45,556 nucleotides of DNA, taken from the NCBI GenBank assembly GCA_903830565.1, contig CAIKUF010000159.1, positions 1 to 45,556 of the forward strand, read 5' to 3'. The notes beneath the pieces are model-generated. The model made no database searches. It was not told the DNA's origin and was given only the letters and a program-made list of their open reading frames with translations. The DNA is from an uncultured bacterium. GTDB taxonomy: Bacteria > Pseudomonadota > Gammaproteobacteria > Burkholderiales > Burkholderiaceae_C. A program made the position numbers and the translations under genes. Shown here in pieces: positions 7,876 through 16,385 of the stretch (positions are counted from its first letter, which is position 1; the number at the start of each line of letters is the position of its first letter).

Positions 7876-9854
7876 TGGAAGGGCTCGTCGATGCGTTCGT
7901 TGCGGCCGCGCAGCGATGCGGGCAGCATCTCGTCGTAGGGCATCAGTGCCTGCTGCACCTCAAAGCGGGACGCTTCGGCCATGCGCTCGCGCAGCGCGGC
8001 CACCTCGGCGGCGCGGGCGGGCGTGTCGGCGTGGTCGACGTAGTCCTTCGCGCCGTAGCCGCGCCAGCCGGGCGGCAGCTCCATCGCCATCACGTCCAGC
8101 GGCTCGTAGGCCAGGCTGGGCAGGGTGTCGGACGCGCCTTTCCAGGTTGCCAGCGTGCGCTTGAGCCAGTGCGAATCGTCGCGCCGCGGGAAGTCTTCGC
8201 GGAAGTGCGCGCCGCGGCTCTCGGTGCGCTGCGCCGCGCCGTAGGCCACGCACAGCGCGAGCTTGAGCATCTTCTGCACGCGGTAGGCGGTTGCGAGTTC
8301 GGGGTTGGCGCCGGCCGCCTTGTGGCGCAAGCCGATGTGGCGGCTGCGTTCGAGCAAGGCCTGCAGATCCGACACCGCCGACGCGAGATCGGCGCCGGTG
8401 CGGAAGATGCCCACCTTGGAGGTCATCACTTCCTGCATCGCCACGCGCAGCGCCGACGCATCTTCAGTGCCGTTGCCGGCGACGAGCTCATCGAGCTTGG
8501 CCTGCTCGGCGGCGATGAACTCGCGCACCAGACCGGTCGGGATGCGCACCTCGTTCTCAGAGCGTTCGCAGAAGTCAGCCACGAAATCGCCGACGATCAT
8601 CCCCGCGACCACCGTCTCGGCGACCGAGTTGCCGCCCAGGCGGTTGAAGCCGTGCATGTCCCAGCACGCCGCTTCGCCGGCCGCGAACAGGCCCTTCAAG
8701 GTCGGGCTCTCGCCGGTATGGTCGGTGCGCACCCCGCCCATCGTGTAGTGCTGCGCCGGGCGCACGGCGATCATCTTGTCGACCGGGTCGATGCCGAGGA
8801 AGGATTCGCAGATCTCCTTCACCTCGCGCAGGTTCTTCTCGATGTGGGCGCGGCCGAGCTGCGTGATGTCGAGCCAGAGATGGTCGCCGAAGCGCGACTT
8901 CACGCCCTTGCCCTTGCGGATGTGGGTTTCCATGCGCCGCGAGACGACGTCGCGCGAAGCGAGCTCCTTCTTCTCAGGCTCGTAGTCGGGCATGAAGCGA
9001 TGGCCGTCGACGTCCTTGAGCAGGCCGCCGTCGCCGCGGCAACCCTCGGTGACGAGGATGCCGGCCGGGAAGATGCCGGTCGGGTGGAACTGCACGGCCT
9101 CCATGTTGCCGAGCGTCGCAATGCCGGTCTCGAGCGCGATCGCGGTGCCTATGCCTTCGCAGATCACGGCGTTGGTCGTCACCCGGTAGAGCCGGCCGGC
9201 GCCGCCGGTGGCGATGGTCGTCGCCTTGGCGACGTAGGCCGAGAGCTCGCCGGTGATGAGGTTGCGCACCACGGCGCCGTAGCAGCGCCCGCCTTCGTGG
9301 ATGAGGGCGATCGCCTCCATCCGCTCGTGGACCGGTATCTGCTCGGCGATCGCTCGGTCGCTGACCGCGAACAGCATTGCGTGGCCGGTGCCGTCGGAGA
9401 CGTAGCAGGTGCGCCACTTCTTGGTGCCGCCGAAATCGCGCTGCGCGACCAGGCCGTGCGCTTCGTCGCGCTCGGTCAGCGTGACTTTCTGGCCGTTGAT
9501 GATCACCTGGCGGTCGCCGCGGGTGACGCGGCTCCACGGCAGGCCCCAGGCGGCCAGCTCGCGCACGGCCTTGGGCGCCGTGTTCACGAACATGCGAACG
9601 ACGCGCTGGTCGGCGCCCCAGTCGCTGCCGCGCACGGTGTCTTCGAAGTGCACGTCTTCGTTGTCGCCCTGGCCCTTGATCACGTTGCCGAGGGAGGCCT
9701 GCATGCCGCCCTGCGCCGCCGCGGAGTGCGAGCGCTTGGGCGGAACGAGCGAGAGGATGATCGCGTCATGGCCGCGCCGCTTGGCGCCGATGGCGACCCG
9801 CAGGCCGGCTAAGCCGCCGCCGATCACGAGCACGTCGGTGTAGATGATTTTCAT
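7872..9854 (-). CDS. frdA: Fumarate reductase flavoprotein subunit, Wolinella type
   Basis: This subunit carries covalent FAD and interconverts fumarate and succinate. The 660-residue protein is strikingly like Wolinella succinogenes FrdA as I remember it, with the key residues at almost the same numbers: H43 for the FAD link ([11 protein letters not shown]), H257 (QFHPTG), R301 (ASRDVVSRR), H369 (AQHYTMGG) and R405 ([10 protein letters not shown]). The Rossmann start IGGGLAGLR is at 11-19. frdC ends 10 bases upstream and frdB overlaps downstream. No twin-arginine signal is present, so the site faces the cytoplasm. Direction in vivo depends on the quinone: menaquinol gives fumarate reduction, but dihaem enzymes can also oxidise succinate. 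Confidence 0.93.
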   Translation of the reverse strand: MKIIYTDVLVIGGGLAGLRVAIGAKRRGHDAIILSLVPPKRSHSAAAQGGMQASLGNVIKGQGDNEDVHFEDTVRGSDWGADQRVVRMFVNTAPKAVRELAAWGLPWSRVTRGDRQVIINGQKVTLTERDEAHGLVAQRDFGGTKKWRTCYVSDGTGHAMLFAVSDRAIAEQIPVHERMEAIALIHEGGRCYGAVVRNLITGELSAYVAKATTIATGGAGRLYRVTTNAVICEGIGTAIALETGIATLGNMEAVQFHPTGIFPAGILVTEGCRGDGGLLKDVDGHRFMPDYEPEKKELASRDVVSRRMETHIRKGKGVKSRFGDHLWLDITQLGRAHIEKNLREVKEICESFLGIDPVDKMIAVRPAQHYTMGGVRTDHTGESPTLKGLFAAGEAACWDMHGFNRLGGNSVAETVVAGMIVGDFVADFCERSENEVRIPTGLVREFIAAEQAKLDELVAGNGTEDASALRVAMQEVMTSKVGIFRTGADLASAVSDLQALLERSRHIGLRHKAAGANPELATAYRVQKMLKLALCVAYGAAQRTESRGAHFREDFPRRDDSHWLKRTLATWKGASDTLPSLAYEPLDVMAMELPPGWRGYGAKDYVDHADTPARAAEVAALRERMAEASRFEVQQALMPYDEMLPASLRGRNERIDEPFQ

Positions 9855-9864
9855 GGTTATGCCG

Positions 9865-10644
9865 TCACTTCACCGCGGGCGTTTGCGCCCAGGCCGGCGT
9901 GTAAGGCACGCCGGCGTTCGGCGCGTGCTCGATGCCGATCTTGATGTAGGCCGCCAGCGTGGTCAGGCCGAGCGCGAGGAAGAACACCGTCAGCGCCCAC
10001 TTGAGCGTCTTCAGGCGGCGCCGGGCCGCGTCGGGGTGCGCGCCGGCGAACCAGCCCCACTTCACCGCCAGCCGATAGAGGCCGATGCCGCCGTGCAGTT
10101 CGACCGCGAACAGCAGCACGAGGTAGAGCGGCCAGTAGATGTCGCTCCACATGCGGTCGGCGCTGCCGTAGGGGCCGATGCTGCCCGGCCGCGTGAGCAT
10201 CACGTAGAGGTGGATCGAGGCAAGGAAGAAGAGCGCGAAGCCGGTCACGACCTGCCACCACCACAGCGACGTGTCGCCGTGATGCATGGTGTTCGCGTGA
10301 TCGCGAAACGACCGGTACTGGCGGTAGTCGATCGGAAACTTGCGCAGCGCGAGCAACGCGTGGCCGATGACCAGCGCGAAGACGACCGCAACGACGATCG
10401 ACACCAGCCCCGGGAACGCGCGGCCGAAGAAGAAGTAGCCCTCGAAGAACTTGGTCACCGTCCACATCGCGTCCTTGCCGAGCAGGATGGACGAGACGAA
10501 GAACATGTGGCCCCACATGAAGAGCGCGAGGATAAGGCCGCTCACGCTCTGCATCCAGTCCAGTCGTGCCGGCCAGCGGCTCTTGCGAATCGCTCGCGCG
10601 GGGCCCGTGCGCACGCCCGCGCCGAGAGTCGAACCATGGTTCAT
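9865..10644 (-). CDS. frdC: Fumarate reductase dihaem cytochrome b subunit
   Basis: This is the membrane anchor and quinol-oxidising subunit, with five predicted membrane segments in 259 residues. It aligns by eye with Wolinella FrdC. Four haem-ligand histidines are visible at H46 ([12 protein letters not shown]), H95 ([12 protein letters not shown]), H145 (SIHLYVM) and H184 ([18 protein letters not shown]), so two b haems are expected. E182 corresponds to Wolinella E180 of the transmembrane proton pathway, and E68 (VTKFFE) to E66 at the menaquinol site. Their retention argues for a menaquinol-linked enzyme using the E-pathway mechanism. It is the first gene of the frd operon, and a candidate FNR box lies 87 bases upstream. 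Confidence 0.93.
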   Translation of the reverse strand: MNHGSTLGAGVRTGPARAIRKSRWPARLDWMQSVSGLILALFMWGHMFFVSSILLGKDAMWTVTKFFEGYFFFGRAFPGLVSIVVAVVFALVIGHALLALRKFPIDYRQYRSFRDHANTMHHGDTSLWWWQVVTGFALFFLASIHLYVMLTRPGSIGPYGSADRMWSDIYWPLYLVLLFAVELHGGIGLYRLAVKWGWFAGAHPDAARRRLKTLKWALTVFFLALGLTTLAAYIKIGIEHAPNAGVPYTPAWAQTPAVK

Positions 10645-10730
10645 GTCGAGTGCCCTTCAGGCGTCGACGGCCTGTTGTCACTCGCTGGCGTCGACGGGCG
10701 GTATCTTCCCCTGACTCTTCACCGCCACCC

Positions 10731-10744
10731 TTGACACACGTCAA
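10731..10744 (-). promoter_or_regulatory. Candidate FNR box upstream of frdC
   Basis: The sequence TTGACACACGTCAA is a perfect 5-4-5 palindrome fitting the FNR/ANR-type consensus TTGAY-N4-RTCAA. Its centre is at 10737.5. On the minus strand an AAGATA/GAAGAT hexamer at about 10702-10708 would put a transcription start near 10696. The box centre would then be at about -41.5, the class II activator spacing. The FNR gene at 16386-17198 encodes the matching recognition helix. Sequence and spacing are seen; binding is inferred. Confidence 0.65.
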
Positions 10745-10804
10745 CCACGCGGCCCTGGCCCCCGCGCGACGAACACGGGGCCGAACCCGAAGGCCGGCAG
10801 GTCG

Positions 10805-11812
10805 CTAGACGAATTCGCTGGTGTAGGACTTGAGCGTCTTCATGTAGTTGGCACGCTCGAAGGCACTCGGGTCGGGGCACGATTGCTGCGACAGCGATCC
10901 CTTGAGCTGCGCCACCGACACGTAGTCGCGCTCGGTCATCCAGGCCTGCAAGCCACTCACCAGTGTGGTGATGTGCGCCGGGCCCTTGATGAGCAGGCTG
11001 CTCGCGAGCATCACGCAATCGGCGCCGGCAAGCAGCAGCTTGGTCACGTCGTCGGCCGTGTGCGCGCCGCCGGTCGCGGCAAGGCTCGCGCCGACGCGGC
11101 CACGCAGGATCGCGATCCAGCGCAGTGCGAGCCGCAGTTCGTCCGAAGTCGACAGCACCAGGTGCGGCGCGACGTCGAGTTCTTCGAGGTCGATGTCCGG
11201 CTGCAGGAAGCGGTTGAAGAGCACGAGCCCCGATGCGCCGGCATTCGACAGCCGCGACGCCATGTTGGCCATCGCGCTGAAATACGGCGGCACCTTGACG
11301 GCGACCGGAATACGCACCTGCTTGGCGACCGATTCGACGAGCTCGATGTAGCGCTGCTCGACCGCGGCGCTGGTGTCGTCCACGCTCGCGGCGAGGAAGT
11401 AGACGTTGAGCTCGATCGCGTCAGCACCGGCGTCCTCGATCTTGCGTGCGATGCCCGTCCAGCCGCCCGGCGTGCAGCCGTTCAGGCTGGCGATCACCGG
11501 TACCGAGAGCGCCTTCTTCGCATCGCCGATTAGCGCTAGATAGGCGTCGGGGCCGGTCGGGAAGTTCTGCATCTCCGGGAAGAAGCCATGCGCCTCGGGC
11601 GACAGGTCGGCGCCCTGCAGCATCAGGTGGTGCGCGGCCATCTCGTCGTGGACGATCTGCTCCTCGAACAGCGAGGGCAGCACGACCGCGGCAACGCCCG
11701 CGGCCTGCAGGCGCTTCAAGCTATCGATCGAGCCCGTCAGCGGCGAGGCCGAGGCAACGATGGGGTGCGGCAACTCGAGGCCAAGGTAACGGGTACGAAG
11801 GTCGACGCTCAT
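10805..11812 (-). CDS. Dihydroorotate dehydrogenase-like flavoprotein, PFOR-linked
   Basis: This 335-residue protein has a TIM-barrel of the FMN-dependent dihydroorotate dehydrogenase/PreA group: ASASPLTGS near the N-terminus, SLNGCTPGGW and a C-terminal phosphate-binding stretch GADCVMLASSLL. The usual ELNVSCPN motif is replaced by ELNVYFLAAS, so it is probably not a true PyrD. The ATG overlaps the nifJ stop as ATGA, so both are made together. As I recall, dihydroorotate dehydrogenase-like genes beside pyruvate:ferredoxin oxidoreductase genes occur in several bacteria, but I know of no proven role. Electron transfer between ferredoxin and an unknown substrate is a guess. No Fe-S motif is evident. 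Confidence 0.8.
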   Translation of the reverse strand: MSVDLRTRYLGLELPHPIVASASPLTGSIDSLKRLQAAGVAAVVLPSLFEEQIVHDEMAAHHLMLQGADLSPEAHGFFPEMQNFPTGPDAYLALIGDAKKALSVPVIASLNGCTPGGWTGIARKIEDAGADAIELNVYFLAASVDDTSAAVEQRYIELVESVAKQVRIPVAVKVPPYFSAMANMASRLSNAGASGLVLFNRFLQPDIDLEELDVAPHLVLSTSDELRLALRWIAILRGRVGASLAATGGAHTADDVTKLLLAGADCVMLASSLLIKGPAHITTLVSGLQAWMTERDYVSVAQLKGSLSQQSCPDPSAFERANYMKTLKSYTSEFV

Positions 11813-14800
11813 GATGATGCCTCCGGCGTGGGCGCCACGGTGGGTTGGGTGTCGGCGGCCGGGGTCGCTTCGCCTTCCTCGGTCACCACGCGGTGCACGC
11901 CGGCCACTTGCTCGTAGAGCTGCCAGCGCGCATCGGCGTCGTGCTGCGCCGCCTTGAGCAACTGCTTGGAACGCGCCGGGTCGGACTGCGCGAGCATCGC
12001 GTAGCGGCCTTCCTTCAGCATGAACTGATCGAGCGGCGCGGTCGGCTTGCGCGAGTCGAGCTTGAGCGGCTGATCGCCGCCGCCCATGCCCAGGCGCGGG
12101 TCGTAGTGGTAGAGCGTCAGGTAGCCGCTCTTGACGGCGTCGCGCTGGTGGCTCATGCCGGTCGTCATGTCGATGCCGTGCGCAATGCAGTGGCTGTAGG
12201 CGATGATCAGCGAGGGCCCGTTCCACGCCGCCGCCTCCTGGAAGGTGCGCACCGTCTGCACCGGGTTGGCACCCATCGCGACCTGGGCCACGTAAACATT
12301 GCCGTAGGCCATCGCGATCATGCCGAGGTCCTTCTTGCCGATGCTCTTGCCGGCGGCGGCGAACTTGGCGACCGCGCCGCGCTGGGTGGACTTCGACGCC
12401 TGGCCGCCGGTGTTGCTGTAGACCTCGGTGTCGAGCACCAGGATGTTGACGTTGCGGCCCGAGGCGAGCACGTGGTCGAGCCCGCCGTAGCCGATGTCGT
12501 AGGCCCAGCCGTCGCCGCCGACGATCCACACGCTGCGCACGACCAGGCTGTCGGCGACCGCGAGCAGGCGCGCCGCTTCGGGCGACGCGAGCTTGCCGAG
12601 GATCGCCCTGAGCTGCTTCACGCGTTCGCGCTGCAGGCGGATCTGCTCGTCGGTGTCCTGCGGCGCGGCGAGCAGTTCGCCCGCCAGCGCGTCGCCGATC
12701 TCGGCGCGCAACTCGCGCACCAGCATCTGCGCCAGTTCCTGCTGCGCGTCGAGCGCTAGGCGCATGCCGAGACCGAACTCGGCGTTGTCCTCGAACAGGC
12801 TGTTCGCCCACGCCGGGCCCTGCCCCTCGGCGTTCTGCGACCACGGCGTCGACGGCAGGTTGCCGCCGTAGATCGACGAGCAGCCGGTCGCGTTGGCGAC
12901 GACGAGGTGGTCGCCGTAGAGCTGCGACAGCAGCTTGAGGTACGGCGTCTCGCCGCAACCCGAGCACGCGCCCGAGTATTCGAACAGCGGCAGGCGCAGT
13001 TGCGAGCCGCGCAGGCCGTCGATCGTGTCCAGCGGCGGGCGCACCTCGGGCAGCTTGAGGAAGAACTCGTAGTTGGCGCGTTCGGCTTCGAGCAGTTCAT
13101 CGCTCTTCCCCGCCATGTTGACGGCCTTGTGCCGGACCTCGGTCTTGCTGCGTGTCGGGCAGACGTCGACGCAGATGCCGCAGCCGGTGCAGTCGTCGGG
13201 CGCGACCTGCAGGCTGTACATCAGGCCGTCGAGCGGGCCGCCGTTCTTGCGTGTCCACGGCACGGCCTTGAAGCCGGCCGGCGCGTGCTTGAGTTCTTCG
13301 GCCGGGAAGACGTTCATGCGGATCGCCGCGTGCGGGCACATCAGCGGGCAGATCGCGCACTGCGTGCAGATCGTCTCGTCCCAGACCGGGATCTCGTGTG
13401 CGATGCTGCGCTTCTCCCACTGCGTGGTGCCGGTCGGGAAGGTGCCGTCCACCGGCAGCGCCGAGACCGGCAGCAAGTCGCCCTTGCCGTCGAGCATCAT
13501 CGCCGTCACCCGCTGCACGAAATCGGGCGCCGCGCGCGCGACCACCGGGCGGCGCGAGAGCAGCGCGTCGGCGACCGCGGGGAGCGTCACTTCGCGCAAG
13601 GCCGCGAGCGAGCCGTCGACGGCGGCGTAGTTGCGCGTCAGCACCGACTCGCCGCGCTTGCCGTAGGTCTTGCGTATCGATTCCTTGATCTCGGCGATCG
13701 CCTCGTCGCGCGGCAGCACGCCCGAGATCGCGAAGAAGCAGGCCTGGGTCACCGTGTTGATGCGCCCGGCGAGGCCCGCCTCCTTGGCCACCGCGAGCGC
13801 GTCGACGACGTAGAACTTCAATCGCTTGGCGATCAGCGTTTCCTGCGCCTCGCGCGGCAGCTTGCTCCAGACTTCGTCTGGGCCGTAGGGGCTGTTGAGG
13901 AGGAAGGTCGCGCCCGGACGGGCCAGCGCCAGCACGTCGAGCTTTTCCATGAACTCGAACTGGTGGCAGGCGACGAAATCGGCCTGCGCGATCAGGTAGC
14001 TCGACGCGATGGGCCTCGGCCCAAAGCGCAGGTGCGAGACCGTGATCGCGCCCGACTTCTTGCTGTCGTAGACGAAGTAGCCCTGCGCATGCAGCGGCGT
14101 GTTCTCGCCGATGATCTTGACCGTGTTCTTGGTCGCGCCGACCGTGCCGTCGGCGCCGAGGCCGTAGAACACCGCGCGCGTGACGCCTTCGGCTTCGGTC
14201 GTGAAGGCGTCGTCCCACTTCAGCGAAAGATGCGTCACGTCGTCGTTGATGCCGACCGTGAAGTGGCGCTTGGGCGCAGGGGCCACCAGTTCGTCGAGCG
14301 CGGCCTTGGCCATCGCCGGCGTGAACTCCTTGGACGACAGGCCGTAGCGGCCGCCGATCACGCGCGGCAGCGGCATGTCCTGCGGCCAGCCTTCGGCGAG
14401 CGCGGTGACGACGTCCTGGTACAGCGGCTCACCGATCGCGCCCGGCTCCTTGGTGCGGTCGAGCACGGCAATCGAGCGCACGCTCTTCGGCAGCGCGGCG
14501 ACGAAGGCCTCGACGTCGAACGGCCGGTACAGGCGCACGTTGACGAGGCCGACCTTTTCGCCGGCGGCGACGAGCTTGGCCACGGCTTCATCCGATGCAC
14601 CGACGCCCGAGCCCATCTGCACCAGCACGCGTTCGGCGTTCGGGTCGCCCGTGTAGTCGAACAGGCCGTAGCGGCGGCCGGTGAGCTCGGCCAGGCGCGC
14701 CATCGCCTCGCGCACGATGCCCGGCACCGCGGCATAAAACGTGTTGCAAGCCTCTCTGGCCTGGAAGAACACGTCCGGGTTCTGCGCCGTGCCGCGCATG

Positions 14801-15441
14801 ATCGGGCGGTCCGGGTTGAGGGCGCGGCCGCGCTGCGCGCGGACCAGGTCCTCGTCGATCAGCGAACGAACGTCGTCCTCGAACAGCAGCTCGATCTTGT
14901 TGACTTCGTGGCTGGTGCGAAAGCCGTCGAAGAAGTGCAGGAAGGGCACGCGCGCCTTGAGCGTCGCCATGTGGGCGACCATCGCCATGTCCTGCGCTTC
15001 CTGCACGCTCGTCGAGGCGAGCAGCGCAAAGCCGGTGGTGCGCGCGGCCATCACATCGCTGTGGTCGCCGAAGATCGACAGCGCGTGCGTCGCCAGCGTG
15101 CGCGCGGCGATGTGGAACACGGCCGGCGTCAGCTCGCCCGCGATCTTGAACATGTTGGGCAGCTTGAGCAGCAGCCCCTGCGACGCGGTGAAGGTGGTCG
15201 TCATTGCGCCGGCCTGCAGCGAGCCGTGCACGGCACCGGCGGCGCCGGCTTCGCTCTGCATCTCGATCACCTGCGGCACCATGCCCCAGATGTTCTTGCG
15301 CCCCTTGGCCGACCATTCATCGGCGAGTTCGCCCATGGTCGACGACGGCGTGATCGGGTAGATCGCGATCACTTCGCTGGTGAGGTGGGCGATCCGCGCG
15401 GCGGCTTCATTGCCGTCCAGCACATGCGAGCGTTCGGTCAT
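11809..15441 (-). CDS. nifJ: Pyruvate:ferredoxin (flavodoxin) oxidoreductase
   Basis: This single-chain enzyme of 1210 residues converts pyruvate and CoA to acetyl-CoA, CO2 and low-potential electrons, or the reverse. The domains follow the standard order: alpha with YPITPSS near residue 28 and ASQGLLL near 90; gamma around residues 415-600 (FGPRPI, LNSPYGPDEVW); two ferredoxin-type clusters (CTQCAICPLMC near 690 and CTGCGICVDVC near 750); and beta with CSGCGETPYLKLL near 825, CSSIYGG, a GGDGWAYDIGYGG ThDP motif and the YSHCIAHG segment. It lies between the rubrerythrin gene (73 bases upstream) and the overlapping dihydroorotate-dehydrogenase-like gene. The enzyme is normally oxygen-labile, which makes the rubrerythrin neighbour sensible. 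Confidence 0.95.
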   Translation of the reverse strand: MTERSHVLDGNEAAARIAHLTSEVIAIYPITPSSTMGELADEWSAKGRKNIWGMVPQVIEMQSEAGAAGAVHGSLQAGAMTTTFTASQGLLLKLPNMFKIAGELTPAVFHIAARTLATHALSIFGDHSDVMAARTTGFALLASTSVQEAQDMAMVAHMATLKARVPFLHFFDGFRTSHEVNKIELLFEDDVRSLIDEDLVRAQRGRALNPDRPIMRGTAQNPDVFFQAREACNTFYAAVPGIVREAMARLAELTGRRYGLFDYTGDPNAERVLVQMGSGVGASDEAVAKLVAAGEKVGLVNVRLYRPFDVEAFVAALPKSVRSIAVLDRTKEPGAIGEPLYQDVVTALAEGWPQDMPLPRVIGGRYGLSSKEFTPAMAKAALDELVAPAPKRHFTVGINDDVTHLSLKWDDAFTTEAEGVTRAVFYGLGADGTVGATKNTVKIIGENTPLHAQGYFVYDSKKSGAITVSHLRFGPRPIASSYLIAQADFVACHQFEFMEKLDVLALARPGATFLLNSPYGPDEVWSKLPREAQETLIAKRLKFYVVDALAVAKEAGLAGRINTVTQACFFAISGVLPRDEAIAEIKESIRKTYGKRGESVLTRNYAAVDGSLAALREVTLPAVADALLSRRPVVARAAPDFVQRVTAMMLDGKGDLLPVSALPVDGTFPTGTTQWEKRSIAHEIPVWDETICTQCAICPLMCPHAAIRMNVFPAEELKHAPAGFKAVPWTRKNGGPLDGLMYSLQVAPDDCTGCGICVDVCPTRSKTEVRHKAVNMAGKSDELLEAERANYEFFLKLPEVRPPLDTIDGLRGSQLRLPLFEYSGACSGCGETPYLKLLSQLYGDHLVVANATGCSSIYGGNLPSTPWSQNAEGQGPAWANSLFEDNAEFGLGMRLALDAQQELAQMLVRELRAEIGDALAGELLAAPQDTDEQIRLQRERVKQLRAILGKLASPEAARLLAVADSLVVRSVWIVGGDGWAYDIGYGGLDHVLASGRNVNILVLDTEVYSNTGGQASKSTQRGAVAKFAAAGKSIGKKDLGMIAMAYGNVYVAQVAMGANPVQTVRTFQEAAAWNGPSLIIAYSHCIAHGIDMTTGMSHQRDAVKSGYLTLYHYDPRLGMGGGDQPLKLDSRKPTAPLDQFMLKEGRYAMLAQSDPARSKQLLKAAQHDADARWQLYEQVAGVHRVVTEEGEATPAADTQPTVAPTPEASS

Positions 15442-15514
15442 GGTGTTCTCTTGGCGGTTTCTGTGGGCGAATGGGGAATGCCGCGCCTGCGCCTCGCAGT
15501 GAGCGCGCCCGCCG

Positions 15515-16150
15515 CTACAGGATGCCGGGCTTGCCGGCCTCCCAGCGACGATGCTCCGTCGTCAGCAGGTCGACGTGCTCGCGCTCCTCGGCGGCAAGTT
15601 CCTTGTAAAGCTCGCGCGCGATCGAGCCGGCCGGCGCCTGCTCGCCCTCGCGACTGAAAAAGTCGACCGCCCGTTGCTCGAACGCGATGGCGATTTGAAA
15701 CAGGTTGGACGGATCGTCGGGCTTGCGGTCGATGCCGGCGAAGATGGCCGCGCGGTCGAGTTGGAAGTCTTCGGCGGCGGTCGGCATCTCGGCGTGGTAG
15801 CGCTTGCACAGCGTCTGCATGTGCTCGGACTCCATCGCTGCGAAACGGCTGAAGAGGTCGCGCAATACGGGGTCGACGGCATCGCGCGACGCACGCTCGT
15901 AGAACGCATGGCCGCCGAGTTCAATCTCGAACGCCTTGCGCACGGCGTCCATCGCCTTATCGTTCGCTATCGGCCCGCGGTCGAGCAACTGCAGCTTGCC
16001 CTTGCAATGCGGGCACATGCCGTACGGAAACGCAAAGCCTTCGCTGACCTTGTGGCACTCGTTGCAGCGCCAGCGCAATTCGACGCCGGCGCAGCAGATG
16101 TAGGTCTCGTCGCCCTCGAGCGGTCGTTGGCAGCGTGGGCAGATGCTCAT
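15515..16150 (-). CDS. Rubrerythrin with N-terminal zinc-ribbon/rubredoxin-like domain
   Basis: Rubrerythrins reduce peroxide in the cytoplasm of anaerobes and facultative anaerobes. The 211-residue protein begins with eight cysteines in 50 residues (C4, C7, C19, C20, C29, C32, C46, C49), including three CxxC knuckles. A ferritin-like four-helix domain from about residue 65 has the carboxylate/His motifs EIELGGHAFYE, ESEHMQ, FEQRAVDFF and EEREHVDLL. The metal-binding domain is N-terminal, the reverse of classical rubrerythrin. I chose ATG 16150 because GAGAGGG sits upstream at good spacing and the protein then starts directly at the first CxxC. It leads the nifJ operon and a candidate FNR box lies about 175 bases upstream. 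Confidence 0.85.
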   Translation of the reverse strand: MSICPRCQRPLEGDETYICCAGVELRWRCNECHKVSEGFAFPYGMCPHCKGKLQLLDRGPIANDKAMDAVRKAFEIELGGHAFYERASRDAVDPVLRDLFSRFAAMESEHMQTLCKRYHAEMPTAAEDFQLDRAAIFAGIDRKPDDPSNLFQIAIAFEQRAVDFFSREGEQAPAGSIARELYKELAAEEREHVDLLTTEHRRWEAGKPGIL

Positions 16151-16322
16151 GGTGGAACCCTCTCGAGGCGCAGGTGGTTGGATGACGATCGGTGTGTGCA
16201 ATGGCGAGCGCATGCGCTCGCCTCGCGCACGTAAGTCTAGACGGCAACGCGACCGGGTCGCGCCCGCCCCGCCCAACTCACGCCTTCAGGCGCGATGTTG
16301 TCGGCAAATGCGCCTCACGCTC

Positions 16323-16336
16323 TTAACCTGGATCAA
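16323..16336 (-). promoter_or_regulatory. Candidate FNR box upstream of the rubrerythrin-nifJ operon
   Basis: On the minus strand the site reads TTGAT-CCAG-GTTAA, nine of ten positions of the TTGAY-N4-RTCAA consensus. It lies in the 235-base gap between the fnr stop and the rubrerythrin start. A weak CAACAT hexamer at 16295-16300 is at the position expected for a -10 box if the site acts as a class II activator site. Regulation is inferred. Confidence 0.5.
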
Positions 16337-16385
16337 TGGAGCCGAACGCCGCTGCCGCCCGATGCGGCGAACGAGCGCGGCTCCT

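Noticed and set aside
7875-9812. 645-codon open frame on the plus strand, antisense to frdA
   Set aside because: frdA has all its catalytic residues at family positions; the opposite frame is a shadow.
12907-15657. 916-codon open frame on the plus strand, antisense to nifJ
   Set aside because: nifJ on the other strand is unmistakable and full length. The antisense frame has shadow-type composition and no ribosome binding site.
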